Assembly (NCBI GenBank): GCA_015227615.1
Contig: JAALGZ010000031.1
Location: 310,001 to 374,000, forward strand
Source of the DNA: Labyrinthula sp. Ha
Taxonomy: Eukaryota > Sar > Bigyra > Labyrinthulida > Labyrinthulaceae
DNA length: 64,000 nt
Direction: 5' to 3'
Of this stretch, positions 11,170-21,126 are shown piece after piece; positions within the stretch are counted from its first letter, which is position 1; each line of letters starts with the position of its first letter. The notes under the pieces are model-generated. The model did not search any database. It was not told the DNA's origin and saw nothing but the letters and a program-made list of their open reading frames with translations. The translations under genes were made by a program, and so were the position numbers.

Positions 11170-13150
11170 TGCATTCCATGGACAAATATAAGCTTTATAT
11201 TAAGATGGTTCTCTCCTAACATTTTGTTTCTCCGCCTAGTTTAAAACTATGGCCTTTTTGGACATGTTTAATAAACTTAACATACACTAAGAAAATTTTT
11301 GGCTTGTGAAAACAACGTCAAGGACGAAGCGAAAAGCAAAGTTTTCAGAGTAGGGACCTTTCTACTCCTTTGAAAGAAGTCCCAGAGGTAGTGAGCCGAC
11401 TGAAGCACTTACCCAAGTTGATGAGTGTGAATGTTGGTGGTCTAACTGTCTTTAAGTGTAGCTTCGTACAAAAACTTAGAATTACAGCGAATGGTGAGCG
11501 TCAGTGCGGATTCAAGAAGGTGGTTTTTTCAAAGCTGCCTGAAGAGTGCGAAAGACGTAGCGACTTCCCTGTGTGACGCACTTGCTAGTCAAGTAACGGA
11601 CACGGACGGAAGAAGCGACAGGATCCTGAAACTGGTTGTCTGGAAAATGGTGTCGTATGCAAATTACCCGGAATGAAAATACAGAGAACTGTTATTGCTT
11701 AGAATAAAAACAGCAATGAACAAAGTAACCATAGAACATACAGAGAAACACCGTTTGTGCAAAAAATCAAGAGTTGCCAGAGGATACAGTTCATTCAACA
11801 ACGACCCCAGAAATGCCAGCAAGATACCAAGGGAGTAAGCAAAAGCCAAACAGAACAGGAAAATTTGCTCAAACTACCAGACAATGAAGCCATGATGCCA
11901 GCGGACCGCATAGACCAAGAAAAACTCCAGAAAAAAAGCTAAGGAAAAATGCCACAACTGAAACACTGAAAAGAAAATGAAACACCCCCTCAAATCCGTA
12001 GAACCGCCATCAAAACTACATGCTCAAACTCCTCACAGAACTCAAAAAGATAGTAGTAGGATGTAACCTAGCTCCTTCCAAGCGTTTCCCCAATATAGCC
12101 AAGATTGGGTTACAAAGCTCGACCTACAACATATAACTATCTCTAGTTCGCCGGCGTCCAATGAACCAAGTTGTAACAAGAGGATTGGCGGTATAAAGTA
12201 TAGATTAAAATAAAACCCCCGTTTAAATAGTTGTTGTAGATCAAAGTAAACTTCAACTCTAAAGATATGCTCCGTATTTAAAGTAAAAGTCTTTCTAGTA
12301 CAGAATATACTGGGCAGAATCGGAAAGATCGTGTAGTTTTTAGGCGAATAAAAGCGAATCTTAAATGTAAGTATTCTCTCTTAGAAAATTTGTTATATAA
12401 GTAAAGTATAAAAAGTTTTAGCTAGGTGGTTTTTAGCTAATCGTTTAGTAAAGTATTGGGAGGACTGCTCGTAAAAAAAGTGAAATGTAATTAATCGGTT
12501 TACAATTCTATTAGTTCTCCAAAAGTACAGTAATGTAATTTTGTGAAAAGTAAAGTATTCTAAAAATACACAAGTATAAAAAAATAAGATATTCGCATTT
12601 GTAAGCGAGGTAACTTTTTAAGTAAACACTATAGAGACAAAATTCTTTCTCTAGAGCACTGTAAGCATCTTTATCTCAGACTAAGAACACGTCAGAGTTA
12701 TTAACACAGCTCATCAAAACATCAGATTTCGCTCCAAAAACATAACAAAGTCACTCCAAGAGACACCAAGACCACGACAAAGCAAGGAATACACAGTAGA
12801 ATAGACCGGTGATGCAGAACAGCCATATCAAGCTTCTCCTCCTTCAATTTTCACAATTTTCTCAATTTTTGTTTTGTATTTTGGGCAATTTAGCAACGAC
12901 CAAATCCAGGCAACCAGATTCAAAGATCCTTTGACGTTCAACCAATGGAATTAGAAACAATATTGAAAGCTAACAGTAGAGGTAATAACAAACAGTTAGT
13001 TCAGATTAAAGCATATATTACGTAGCTCTTATTGGTAGATTAGATCCCCGCCACAGGGTTAGGCCAGTAGGCCCAAATAACTCTCTTAAAACCTAAACCC
13101 TAATAGATGACCGCATGTATTTTACACGAATAATAAAAAAGAATATTCCT
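11170..13150. other. No gene recognised between the repeat and the bacterial-like island
   Basis: Three plus-strand open stretches of 61-68 codons (11370-11942) show no motif. 12180-12680 is AT-rich noncoding. The last 150 bases before the bacterial-like genes include GCCACAGGGTTAGGCCAGTA-type sequence unlike either neighbour. The exact left junction of the island is somewhere in 13000-13150 and cannot be placed better from sequence alone. Confidence 0.4.
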
Positions 13151-15118
13151 ATGAAAAGAGCTAATAAATAAGTGAATGAGAATTTAAAATCTACAAAACA
13201 ACGTTGTAGTCCGTATAAAAATGATGAAAATTTATGTATCAAGAAAGCGGTTCATATTGGTGGTGATTTTGAAGATATAGTGACCAAGAGTAGTATTTTT
13301 GTTGATAAAACCTTGTTTGTAAAAGAGATTATAGAAGATTCTTCAAAAGAAATATTAATTACTATGCCTAGACGTTGGGGCAAATCTCGATACCCTTCAG
13401 AGATTTCTCTCTATAGAAAAAGAAAATGAAGAACAAAAAACGTTAAATGAAAAACTGTTTAAAGATGGACAAATAAAAGTGCAACAAGGTTTTGTTATAA
13501 AAACAAAAAAAATACCAGAATCACAATTATTAAAAAAAATCCTGAAGCTATAAATATACAGGGACAATATCCTGTGATATTTATGGATTTTAAAGACTGT
13601 AAAGGTGAGAATTATAAAGTAGTAGAAAGAAAACTTAGAGATAAGATAATCAAAACTATAAAACAGTTTAGTTATTTATATCAGGACGATAAAAGTTACA
13701 AAAACTCGACAGTGGGAGAAAGTTACAATGATCTTTTAAAAACAGTTGCTAACAATGATTTTAGCACGGGAGTAAAGGAGCTAACAGGACTACTTCATGC
13801 TCACCATAATAAAAAAAACTTGGGTATTAATTGACGAATATGATTCTGCTGTGAATAAGGGATATCTAGAATTTAATGATAAAAATGCTAAGCAAACAGC
13901 GGAACTATTTAGAAGTGTTTTTGAAGCAACCCTAAAAGGTAATAAACATTTAGATAAAAGTGTTCTAACTGGAGTGCAGTATATAGTAAAAAGCGGAATG
14001 TTGTCTGGATTAAACAATCTATCCAAATATAATATTAAGAGTGTAAAGTACTCAAAATACTATGGAATTAATCAAGAAGAAATGAGTTTGTTGACAGAAC
14101 ATTTTGATATTAACGACACTAAAGCAGCTAGAATAAAACACTGGTATAGCTGATATCAATTAAACAGTGGCATAGCCAAAGAGCCAAATTTCGTAGATAA
14201 GTATAATATTTGGTCAGTAGTAAATTATTTAAATAATCAGCAAGAAGGATTTAAGTCCTATTGGGAAAAAAGTGGTTCAGTTAGCGAGTTCTTAAACAAA
14301 TTGCTTAAGAATCAATACTTGAAAGCAACCTTTGAAGAGCTAGTAAATGGCAAAAATATTTTTATTGGGGAATCTAAAGAAGATTCTGAGGAAGATGACT
14401 TTAAACAACTAAAAGACATGCGAGATGGTATGAATAATACAGACCTTCAAGAATATGGGCTTAAACTATTTTATTCATACTTATTTATTACTGGGTATTT
14501 GACTCATGGTGGTAAGTCAGGGGAATTAAAATTTCCAAATAAAGAAATACAAAAAGAAATGAGTAATTATTTGAAAGATTATTAAATAACGATATCTAAT
14601 ATTCCGGCAGCATCTTTTGGTAAATTAACTATAGTTTTAAATATAATTTTTGGTGAAGATGATGATCAAAAAATATCTAATCTTTTTCAGCGGGAGCTTG
14701 GACCACAACTGAGCTCTATTATAAAAACTTAAAAATTTATGATAATAAGAGCGATGTTTTAACTGCTAAAGGAGTTTTTGGAAACGAGGATTTACTGCAT
14801 TCAATATTGTATAATATGGCTATTCAAGTAGTTAATGCTAAATTTGCAAGTGAGAGCCATACTACAAAAGTAGATGACAATAGAGGAAGAGCTGGTATAG
14901 TACTAGAAAAAGACAATAAGGGTATTATTATTGAAATGAAGTATAATGCAAAAGATGCACACGATGCGCTTTCTCAGGCTAAAGATTACGATGCATTAGT
15001 CAAGAATATGGGTGCTAAAATATTTATAGGTTGTAATATTACCGATCAACAAGAAGTATATTTATCTGGAGATATAATTGTCGATGATAATGATACTATC
15101 CATTTTGATTATCCTTAA
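13151..15118 (+). pseudogene. AAA-ATPase-like / PD-(D/E)XK nuclease family protein, decayed
   Basis: This family (predicted AAA-ATPase fused to a C-terminal PD-(D/E)XK nuclease) is abundant in endosymbiont genomes and usually 550-650 aa; the locus spans 656 codons. The start is the ATG at 13151. Order: a family-typical N-terminal IKKAVHIGGDFEDIV and FVDKTLFVKEII, a P-loop MPRRWGKS (about 13363-13386), a Walker B WVLIDEYDSAV (about 13820-13852), and a nuclease region with GIIIEMKY and QAKDYDAL (about 14923-14997). At least five frame shifts or stops split it into open pieces (13172-13429, 13574-13834, 13797-14153, 14301-14585, 14807-15118), and some sequence appears lost just after the P-loop. 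Its stop lies 2 bp before the IS at 15120. It is nonfunctional. The cellular role of intact members is unclear. Confidence 0.8.
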
Positions 15119-15332
15119 CGGCTTTGTTGCATGAATTCAATTTTTTATATATTACCCCTTACCCCAAAATATGTGCTTTGTTTCTTTACCCCGCATAAAT
15201 ATAGAAATTGCTTTGAGCTGCAGACGATGATAAGCTCAACATTTCATCAAATGATAGTAATGGAATGTCTTACAAATATCCCCAAGAGAAGGTTGGGATG
15301 TACCGAAACAAAAATACAAACTAGAAAATTGA

Positions 15333-15479
15333 CCCCAGTATAGCAATTCTTTGAAAAACCGTGGAAGAATAGCTTTATGGTTAGTTAAGGTAGCTACAGA
15401 TAATTTGTATGAAGAAGATCAAGAGAATGTAGGTACAGGAGCTCCCAAGCAATACTCAGAGTTTAGTGTAATAATTTGT
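15333..15479 (+). pseudogene. N-terminal fragment of the outer IS5-type transposase
   Basis: The segment reads SNSLKNRGRIALWL, then GAPKQYSEFSVI. It resembles the IS903-type transposase N-terminus (R-G-S/R-I-x-F/L-W, then Y-S-D/E-x-x-I). It stops exactly where the second left terminal repeat begins at 15480. The remainder of this copy is absent, so it was cut by insertion of the inner element. Confidence 0.65.
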
Positions 15480-16574
15480 GGCTTCATTGCGTGAATAGTT
15501 GAGCTATGCAAAAATCTTGTAAGTTGGTATGCTGCTGGCATATCCATTTGGCTCAGGTAACACATGTGCACTCCAAAGAAAAAACCATTTAGTATTACCA
15601 CAAAACACTCTAAATTTAAAATCATTAATTGGCCTGAATATAATAATATTACGCGCAAGAAAGGTTGTGTAGAATTTGTAATCTCAAGGAATTCAGGAGA
15701 GAATTGGCATGAACAAAATAACAACGGTAAGGAACGTGAAGGTCAAAAAAAATATAGTGATCAAGCTATTCTTGTATGTTTGCAAAACAGATATTTGTTT
15801 AAACTCAAGCTAAGGCAATGCCAAGTATTCCTTTTTTGAATATTTGAGTTATCAGGTTTACAAATAACTTGTCCAAATTACACCACTTAAATTAGACGCG
15901 GCAAGAGTTTAGATCTTAAATCTTTACTTGGTGATTCAAATAAGAAACTTAGCCAAATATCAATTGATAGCACTGGGATTAAAACCTATGCAGGTATCGA
16001 GTGGTTAGAAAATAAACATGGTCTTGAACATATACGTAGGATTTGGAAAAAGTTGCACTTAGTCGTTGGTGAAAATGGTAAGATTGTTGTCAATTCCACT
16101 ACTGATCAAAAGAAAGATGATAGATCACAGGTTAAAGATCTGATCAAAAATGTCAAAACAAAAGAACTACTTGGTGATCCATGGTATGATGTAGAAAATA
16201 TATGCAAGATGTTACGCAAAAAGGGCATCAAGCAAACTATTCGTCCACAAAATAATCTGATCGCTCAAAAGGCAAAAACCGCACGTCAGCATAGTGCCAC
16301 ATATCAACAAAACAAAGATCATCACGCATGGAGGAATAAGAAAAAGTATGGTAGAAGAGAATCTGTAGAAAACACCTTCTTCAGATTTAAAAATTCTTTT
16401 GGTAGTAAATTTCTATCAAGAAATGAAGATAACATGAAAAATGAAACGACCATCAAATGTCTATTGTTGAACAAAATGCTTGAAATTGGCAAACTTAAAT
16501 CTATGCGTATTGCTTAAACCAACATTTTGGGGTAAGAGGCAATATAGCAAAAGTTCTATTCATGCAGCAAAGAC
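15480..16574 (+). mobile_element. Inner IS5-type element
   Basis: It starts at a GGCTTCATTGC terminal repeat and shares or supplies the right end at 16574, giving 1,095 bp, a usual size for this IS group. It carries a nearly full-length but broken transposase. Confidence 0.65.
15564..16517 (+). pseudogene. IS5-family (IS903 group) DDE transposase, broken
   Basis: The N-terminal part is open at 15564-15839 (NWPEYNNITRKKGCVEF, KKYSDQAILV). The catalytic part follows in another frame from about 15898: GRGKSLDL, then ISIDSTGIKTY with the first catalytic Asp, RIWKKLHLVV, the second Asp in LGDPWYDVE, and RRESVENTFFRFK with the catalytic Glu. The C-terminus KSMRIA is the same type as the SVRIA end of IS903. 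At least one frame change separates N-terminal and catalytic parts, and the middle holds a stop, so it is inactive. In the family this enzyme cuts and pastes the element at its terminal repeats. Confidence 0.8.
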
Positions 16575-16671
16575 AATATTATTTTAGTTCATTTGTAATT
16601 GACGCTTGAAAGCTTAGTGTAGGCTCTACAAAATGAGCAGTAATTTAGTATCATAACCAAAATATTAATAT

Positions 16672-17721
16672 ATGCCAAAAACGCGAAAATAGAGGAAAGA
16701 AGAAAAATAAAGTAGATTTGTTGATTCTTATAATAGTGCAAAGCATGATAAATTTCTTAAATACTGTTTGGAAAATAAACACATAATGACAGATTTTTTG
16801 GGCAAGTATCTTCCTGGGGAAGTTAAAAATTAAATGAATACAGCAAATCTTTCATTTGACAATCTAAATATTATTACAACAGAAAATTTTCCAGCTGAAC
16901 TAGTAGGAGATATTAGAGCCACGTTTTGCTGCAGTCTAATACAAGACCTTTTCTTATTTTGCACATAGAGCATCAAAGCAGTAAACATAATAAAATGCTA
17001 CTGAGAATGATGAAATATAAAGTTGCAATCATAGAAAATCACCAAGAACAGCCAAATCAAGAAAACTCGTACCCCATTACATTTCAAATGGTCTACTATA
17101 ACGGAGCACAGGACTGGGAAAGTCATGTTGAATACCACTCTACAGCTACAGACTGTTTCATTAAAAAATTAGCTTCGACCTATCATAGTTCTGATAGATT
17201 TCATCTAGTTTCTTTACAAAAAGAAAATGACGATACTATTTTAGATAAGAGAAAACCAGATTTAGCCTTAATGGAATATCTTATGAAATACATTGGAAAA
17301 CATGATCTTTTGCCATTTTGGGAAACAGCAAATCAAAAATTAGATAATTTTGCCCAAAATAGCATAGAATTTATAAAAGTTGCATTGTGTTATTCTGGAA
17401 AAAAACTAAGTATAAGAGAAAGTGCGGAAAAATTACAAAAAATGTTTGATGAAGGATTTAACAAAGCGCAAAAAGGAGGGGAAAAGCTTACACTGGCAGA
17501 CATGATATGGCAAGATAAAATAGTAATAGAAAAAAAAAGCTAGAATTGAGGGTTTTGCAGAAGGTAAGGCTGAGGGTACTAGTGTTGCTTTAAAGTATGC
17601 ACCAAATACAAATTTGCAAGTGGGTTTTCATATTACTCAAGAACAAGAAAATAAAATCAAGCAGCTAGAACAACAACCGCCTGCCGCCTCAGAGGTAGAG
17701 AGGATTTTACTGTCTACTTGA
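16672..17721 (+). pseudogene. Rpn-family recombination-promoting nuclease / transposase_31, decayed
   Basis: The start region (ATG 16672, MPKTRK, then HDKFLKYCLENK and FLGKYLPGEV) matches the family N-terminus, usually PHDxFF...FL...LP. A 205-codon open part (16926-17543) holds the IEHQSS motif, PITFQMVYYNGAQDW, and the helical C-terminal half. A frame-shifted tail ends at 17721. Rpn proteins have PD-(D/E)XK folds and promote recombination in Escherichia coli; in endosymbionts they are repeated mobile genes. There are at least three lesions in the N-terminal quarter and one near residue 300. It lies just right of the IS5 element, as the third unit of the bacterial-type island. Confidence 0.7.
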
Positions 17722-18182
17722 CAAATATAAAGCCAGTCTCACTAACAAGACACAGAACTTCTTGGCACTGATAGCGGTCACGTACTGCATGACTCCTGAT
17801 ACATGTTTTTTACATATATTTCTTAAAGCAGAAAAAACTAAATGCAAAAAGTAAATTTTATTATTCATTCATTATAATAATAAGCCAAATTAAGTCTTTG
17901 GGTTAATAGAAGTTATATTTTTCTAAGAAAGCAGCAGATCATTATTTAGGGATAGGATATTCAACCTTGTATGTAGAATAAAGATTTTTAGAAAGCCTGC
18001 TCTGATAGTAAAAATTCTTTATCGTTCCTCCTATTTTACACTCATCTTTAAAAAGTAAAATAGAGAACGATAGTGAACTGAAACTATAAAAACTAAACGA
18101 CCATTTTTATTAACTAATGTATACTTAATTAGATTATTTTAGTATCCTTATTGACTTATTTAATTAGAAGTATAGTTTTTTT
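17722..18182 (+). other. Spacer within the bacterial-type island
   Basis: AT-rich, no open frame of note. It separates the Rpn-like remnant from the serine recombinase remnant. A palindromic-looking AATAAA/TTTATT-rich stretch occurs near 17840-17880 but no terminator is convincing. Confidence 0.4.
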
Positions 18183-18748
18183 ATGGAAATTGGTCAATTT
18201 TTCATATTTGTGAATATCAACTTACTAACAAGATTTGAAAAATCAAATATTTGGCATCTTAGATTACTGCAACAAAAACCACATTAATGATGTCAAATTT
18301 TTGGAAGATAGAACTAGTGGTAAAGTTTCATGGAAGAAAAGAACTATTGGAAAAATTTTAGAATCTGCAAATGCAGATGATATTGTTCTAGCTTCAGAAG
18401 TATCAAGGCTTGAAAGATCAACATTGCAAGTATTAGAAATATTAGCATTGGCTCCTGAAAAGGGAATATATGTCTATATTACTAAAATTTCAATGATCAT
18501 GGATGGCTCAATACAATCTACCATCAATGCTACAGTACTAGGTCTTGCTGCACAGATAGAAAAAGAATTTATCTCCGTTCGAACAAAGGAAGCATTAGCT
18601 AAACGAAAAGCAGATGGTGTTAATCTAGGTAGACCAAAGCCAGACACAAAGTTTGAAGCTTGATTCATTTGAGAATGAAATTAGAGACTATATCAAAAAC
18701 GAAATAAATGAAATTGCCATTTCAAAACTAATTGAATGTTCGCAATAA
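18183..18748 (+). pseudogene. Serine recombinase (resolvase/invertase family), decayed at both ends
   Basis: The 142-codon open core (18235-18663) is a clear small serine recombinase: DYCNKNHI, DRTSGKVSWKKR, DDIVLASEVSRLERST, then the E-helix region ATVLGLAAQIEKEFISVRTKEALAKRKADG and LGRPK, which leads into the DNA-binding tail. The first about 20 residues, including the catalytic-serine region, are out of frame after the ATG at 18183. The C-terminal tail (18660-18748, EIRDYIKNEIN) is out of frame as well. The closest style is the Mpi-like invertases and resolvases common in Rickettsiales and Bacteroidetes symbionts. In intact form it inverts or resolves DNA between short sites. Confidence 0.8.
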
Positions 18749-18904
18749 ACTCTTTTTCTTTGGCTAAAGCATAAAAAACTGCATAGTAAATTGTCTAGCG
18801 ACAACTATATTTATCGGAAAAAAGAGTCAAAAACGAGTATAATATTGGAGTAAAAAGAGCAACTGAAATGTAGTTTTTTATAATTCAATAAAATATATAT
18901 TCAA

Positions 18905-20345
18905 GTGACGATAACAAACCAACAGGAAATAAGGTTAAAACAAATGATACATGAATATAATCAAGAAATTTCTGCGGCAAAAAGTGGAATGAGTACAAAA
19001 CTGCTAGAAAATATTTATCTTCAAATAAAACTCCATCTGGTTTAAAGAAAGAACGTCATTGGAAGACAAGAACTAATGTTTTTGAAGAGGATTAGGACAA
19101 GATAGAATCTATGCTAAATAAAGCCCCTGGATTGCAAACAAAAACAATTCTATCTCATCTAATAATCGAACAGCCAGATAAATTCAAAGATACTTACGAA
19201 GGAACACTACAAAGATTGTTGCGAAAATGGCGTGCAAGTAATGGTTCGAATAACAATATAATTTTTAATCAAACAATTAAAGTTTCCATACAAAGTCAGT
19301 CTGATTATACATCAATGAGCGAGTTATGCCTAGGTATAAGGGACAATGAACTAACACATCTGCTTTTTCATCTTAAGTTACCATATTCAAAATGGGAATA
19401 TGCATCAGCGTGCTACAGTGAAAGCTTTGATTCTCTAAGTAAAGTTTATGAAGACAATGTTTTTACTCTTGGATACATAGCTCCTGAACACAGAACTTTA
19501 ATTTTATCAGCAGCTTCAAAAACCATAGTGAGCAAAATAGTGTTTACTAATAAATGGAAAGAATTTATGCAATATTATTCGGTTACTCCATCTTTAAAAA
19601 ACAAAGAAAAAGCTATGAAAATGGCTCTGTAGAGAAAAGTCGTGATTTACTTAAAAATGATATTTTGCAACAGTTACTGTTAAAAGGTTCTAATGATTTT
19701 AATATTGCTACTGAATATGAAGAGTTCATACAAATGATTATTTCCCGCCGCAATAAGGCGCGTAGTAATAAATTACTAGAGGAAATTAAATTATTAGAAT
19801 CTTTGCCAGAGAAGAGATATTACGCACCAGAAATACTTGAATTAACAGTAACAAAATCAAGGACTATTAGAATTGAACAAGTGAAATACTCAGTTCCTAG
19901 CAGGTTAACTGGTTATAACTTAAGAGTGTATATCTATCAGGGAGAAATAAAGTAGTATTACGGAACTCAGCTAGTTTGTGAGATGCCGAAAATAGATAAA
20001 TCAAAGACAGATGCGGTAATTAATTACAGGCATATAATTGCTGGGTTAGTACGTAAACCCAAAGCTTTTAGAAAAAGTCAATATCGAGACCATCTATTCC
20101 CAAGTGTTCGTTTTTGTAGAGTTTATGATAACCTAATAAAAACGCATCCAGTCAATAGCACAAAACAGTATCTACAAATATTTTATCTTGCAGCTGTAAA
20201 CAGTGAAAGTAAAGTAGAGGCGGCTATAGCTGTATTGATGGAAGGTAAGATTATACCAACCATAAATAAGATTAAAGATTTACTGAATATTAAATCACAA
20301 GAAAAAGTTGAGGTTCACGATGATCAGCCAGTGGTAAATCAATAA
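18905..20345 (+). pseudogene. IS21-family transposase IstA, broken
   Basis: From a possible GTG start at 18905 the order is an N-terminal helix-turn-helix part (SGMSTK), LNKAPGLQTKTILSHL, LQRLLRKWRA, the start of the Mu/IS21-type catalytic domain (QSDYTSMSELCLGI, where the usual D-x-T-D-x-S is altered), LFHLKLPYSKWEYA, and SFDSLSKVYEDN. The C-terminal region continues in other frames (19554-19955 and 19983-20345) with YYAPEILELTV, VPSRLTGYNLRVYIYQG, and HIIAGLVRKPKAFRKSQYRD. The central catalytic segment is shortened, and at least three frame changes and one stop are present. IstA with IstB forms the IS21 transposition machinery; the remnant istB follows at 20382. Confidence 0.85.
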
Positions 20346-20381
20346 AATTATTTGCTATAATTAGTAGATTAGGGGGAACAT

Positions 20382-20745
20382 ATGGGTAATAGTTTAACTG
20401 AAATTTTAGAGAGTTTAAATTTGGAAACAATAAACCAAGTTTATTCATCCATAGCGATAGATGCAGAAAAGCATAGCAAAATTTATACTGATTAACTAAA
20501 AGATTTAGCGTCAATTGAGACTGAAGAGATTAGGAATAAAACAATCGCTAAATTCCTAAAATAAGCAAAACTACCAATTGATAAACTCCTTAAGGATTTT
20601 GAAATCACAAGAATACCAAGTCTATTACCAAGCTTATTGTAAAATCTTCAACAAGGAGATTTTATTGATAGATGTGATAATATTCTAATTTTTGGGAATC
20701 CAGGCACAGGGAAAAGTCAGCTTGCAAATGCTTTAACAAGAGAGT
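20382..20745 (+). pseudogene. IS21 helper ATPase IstB, truncated fragment
   Basis: It begins 36 bp after istA, the usual tight arrangement. It reads MGNSLTEILESLNL, RIPSLLPSL, then the P-loop ILIFGNPGTGKSQLANAL (about 20691-20735), and ends at once. About two thirds of IstB (normally about 250 aa, with Walker B and arginine finger downstream) is missing because the sequence switches to a eukaryotic-looking reading frame near 20745. Two or more stops precede the P-loop, so it was already decayed. This truncation marks the right edge of the bacterial-type island. Confidence 0.85.
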
Positions 20746-20931
20746 GGTACATCAACACCCCCAACTATTCCACCTACAAACTTTCCAACAGCAGGTTGCT
20801 CTGATAATGTGCCATCTGGGCTTCTGCTGAATCGGGTTCCTATAGAATGTGTTGACTTGAGTGCGTATTGCGCAGGATATTCAATTGTCAGAGAAAGGTG
20901 TCAGTTTACTTGTGGAACTTGTGCACTTTAA
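20746..20931 (+). CDS. ShKT-type six-cysteine module, 3-prime fragment of a host gene
   Basis: A Thr/Pro-rich linker (TPPTIPPTNFP) leads into a module with six cysteines, CSDN...ECVDL...YCAGY...RCQFTCGTC. This is the ShKT disulfide-rich fold found in secreted or membrane-tethered eukaryotic proteins. The upstream part of the gene is missing because bacterial-type istB sequence abuts it, so there is no start codon. A hydrophobic segment typical of a C-terminal membrane anchor (IFVWISTGLGVALSLVGAL) lies a little downstream (20998-21078). Whether it belongs to the same protein is not resolved. Its end is about 50 bp from the convergent SulP gene, the tight spacing seen elsewhere in the host clusters. 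Confidence 0.65.
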   Translation, partial: GTSTPPTIPPTNFPTAGCSDNVPSGLLLNRVPIECVDLSAYCAGYSIVRERCQFTCGTCAL

Positions 20932-21126
20932 GGAGCTGCTCAAAGTAGCTTGTTTCTCTTAAGAGGTGAAGCTGCTGAAATCCTTCCTCAGAAGAAAATG
21001 AACATTTTTGTTTGGATTTCAACTGGTCTTGGCGTTGCTTTGTCTTTAGTCGGTGCTCTTGTTAAGTTAAAGCAGTAATTAGACTATGACTTGTGAAAGT
21101 TAAACTTTATATATTGAACTTTATTT

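Larger units (their letters stand above)
15120..16574 (+). mobile_element. IS5-type insertion sequence (IS903-like), containing a second copy
   Basis: The left end GGCTTTGTTGCATGAA at 15120 is matched inverted at the right by TTCATGCAGCAAAGAC ending at 16574. The inverted similarity extends about 50 bp inward to a shared TTACCCCAAAAT block. Between them is an IS5/IS903-type transposase. A second left-end-like sequence, GGCTTCATTGCGTGAATAG, at 15480 interrupts a first transposase fragment, so one IS lies inside a relative. No target duplication is obvious at the outer ends. Confidence 0.85.
13151..20745 (+). mobile_element. Bacterial-type mobile-DNA island in a eukaryotic contig
   Basis: All recognisable genes across 7.6 kb are bacterial families, all on the plus strand: an AAA-ATPase/PD-(D/E)XK nuclease, IS5-type transposases, an Rpn-family nuclease, a serine recombinase and IS21 istA/istB. 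All are decayed. The combination is characteristic of the mobile DNA of obligate intracellular Alphaproteobacteria and other endosymbionts of protists (family knowledge; the donor is my inference). The right end falls inside istB, where a eukaryote-type ShKT reading frame starts. No gene outside the island looks bacterial. Either endosymbiont DNA was captured by the host nucleus and decayed, or the assembler joined symbiont and host sequence. Decay alone does not decide, because such symbiont genomes are themselves full of broken IS copies. Confidence 0.85.

Noticed and set aside
13092-13103. CCTAAACCCTAA resembling a TTTAGGG-type telomere repeat next to the bacterial-like island
   Set aside because: Under two units. 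Tempting as a healed break at the left junction, but too short to support that.
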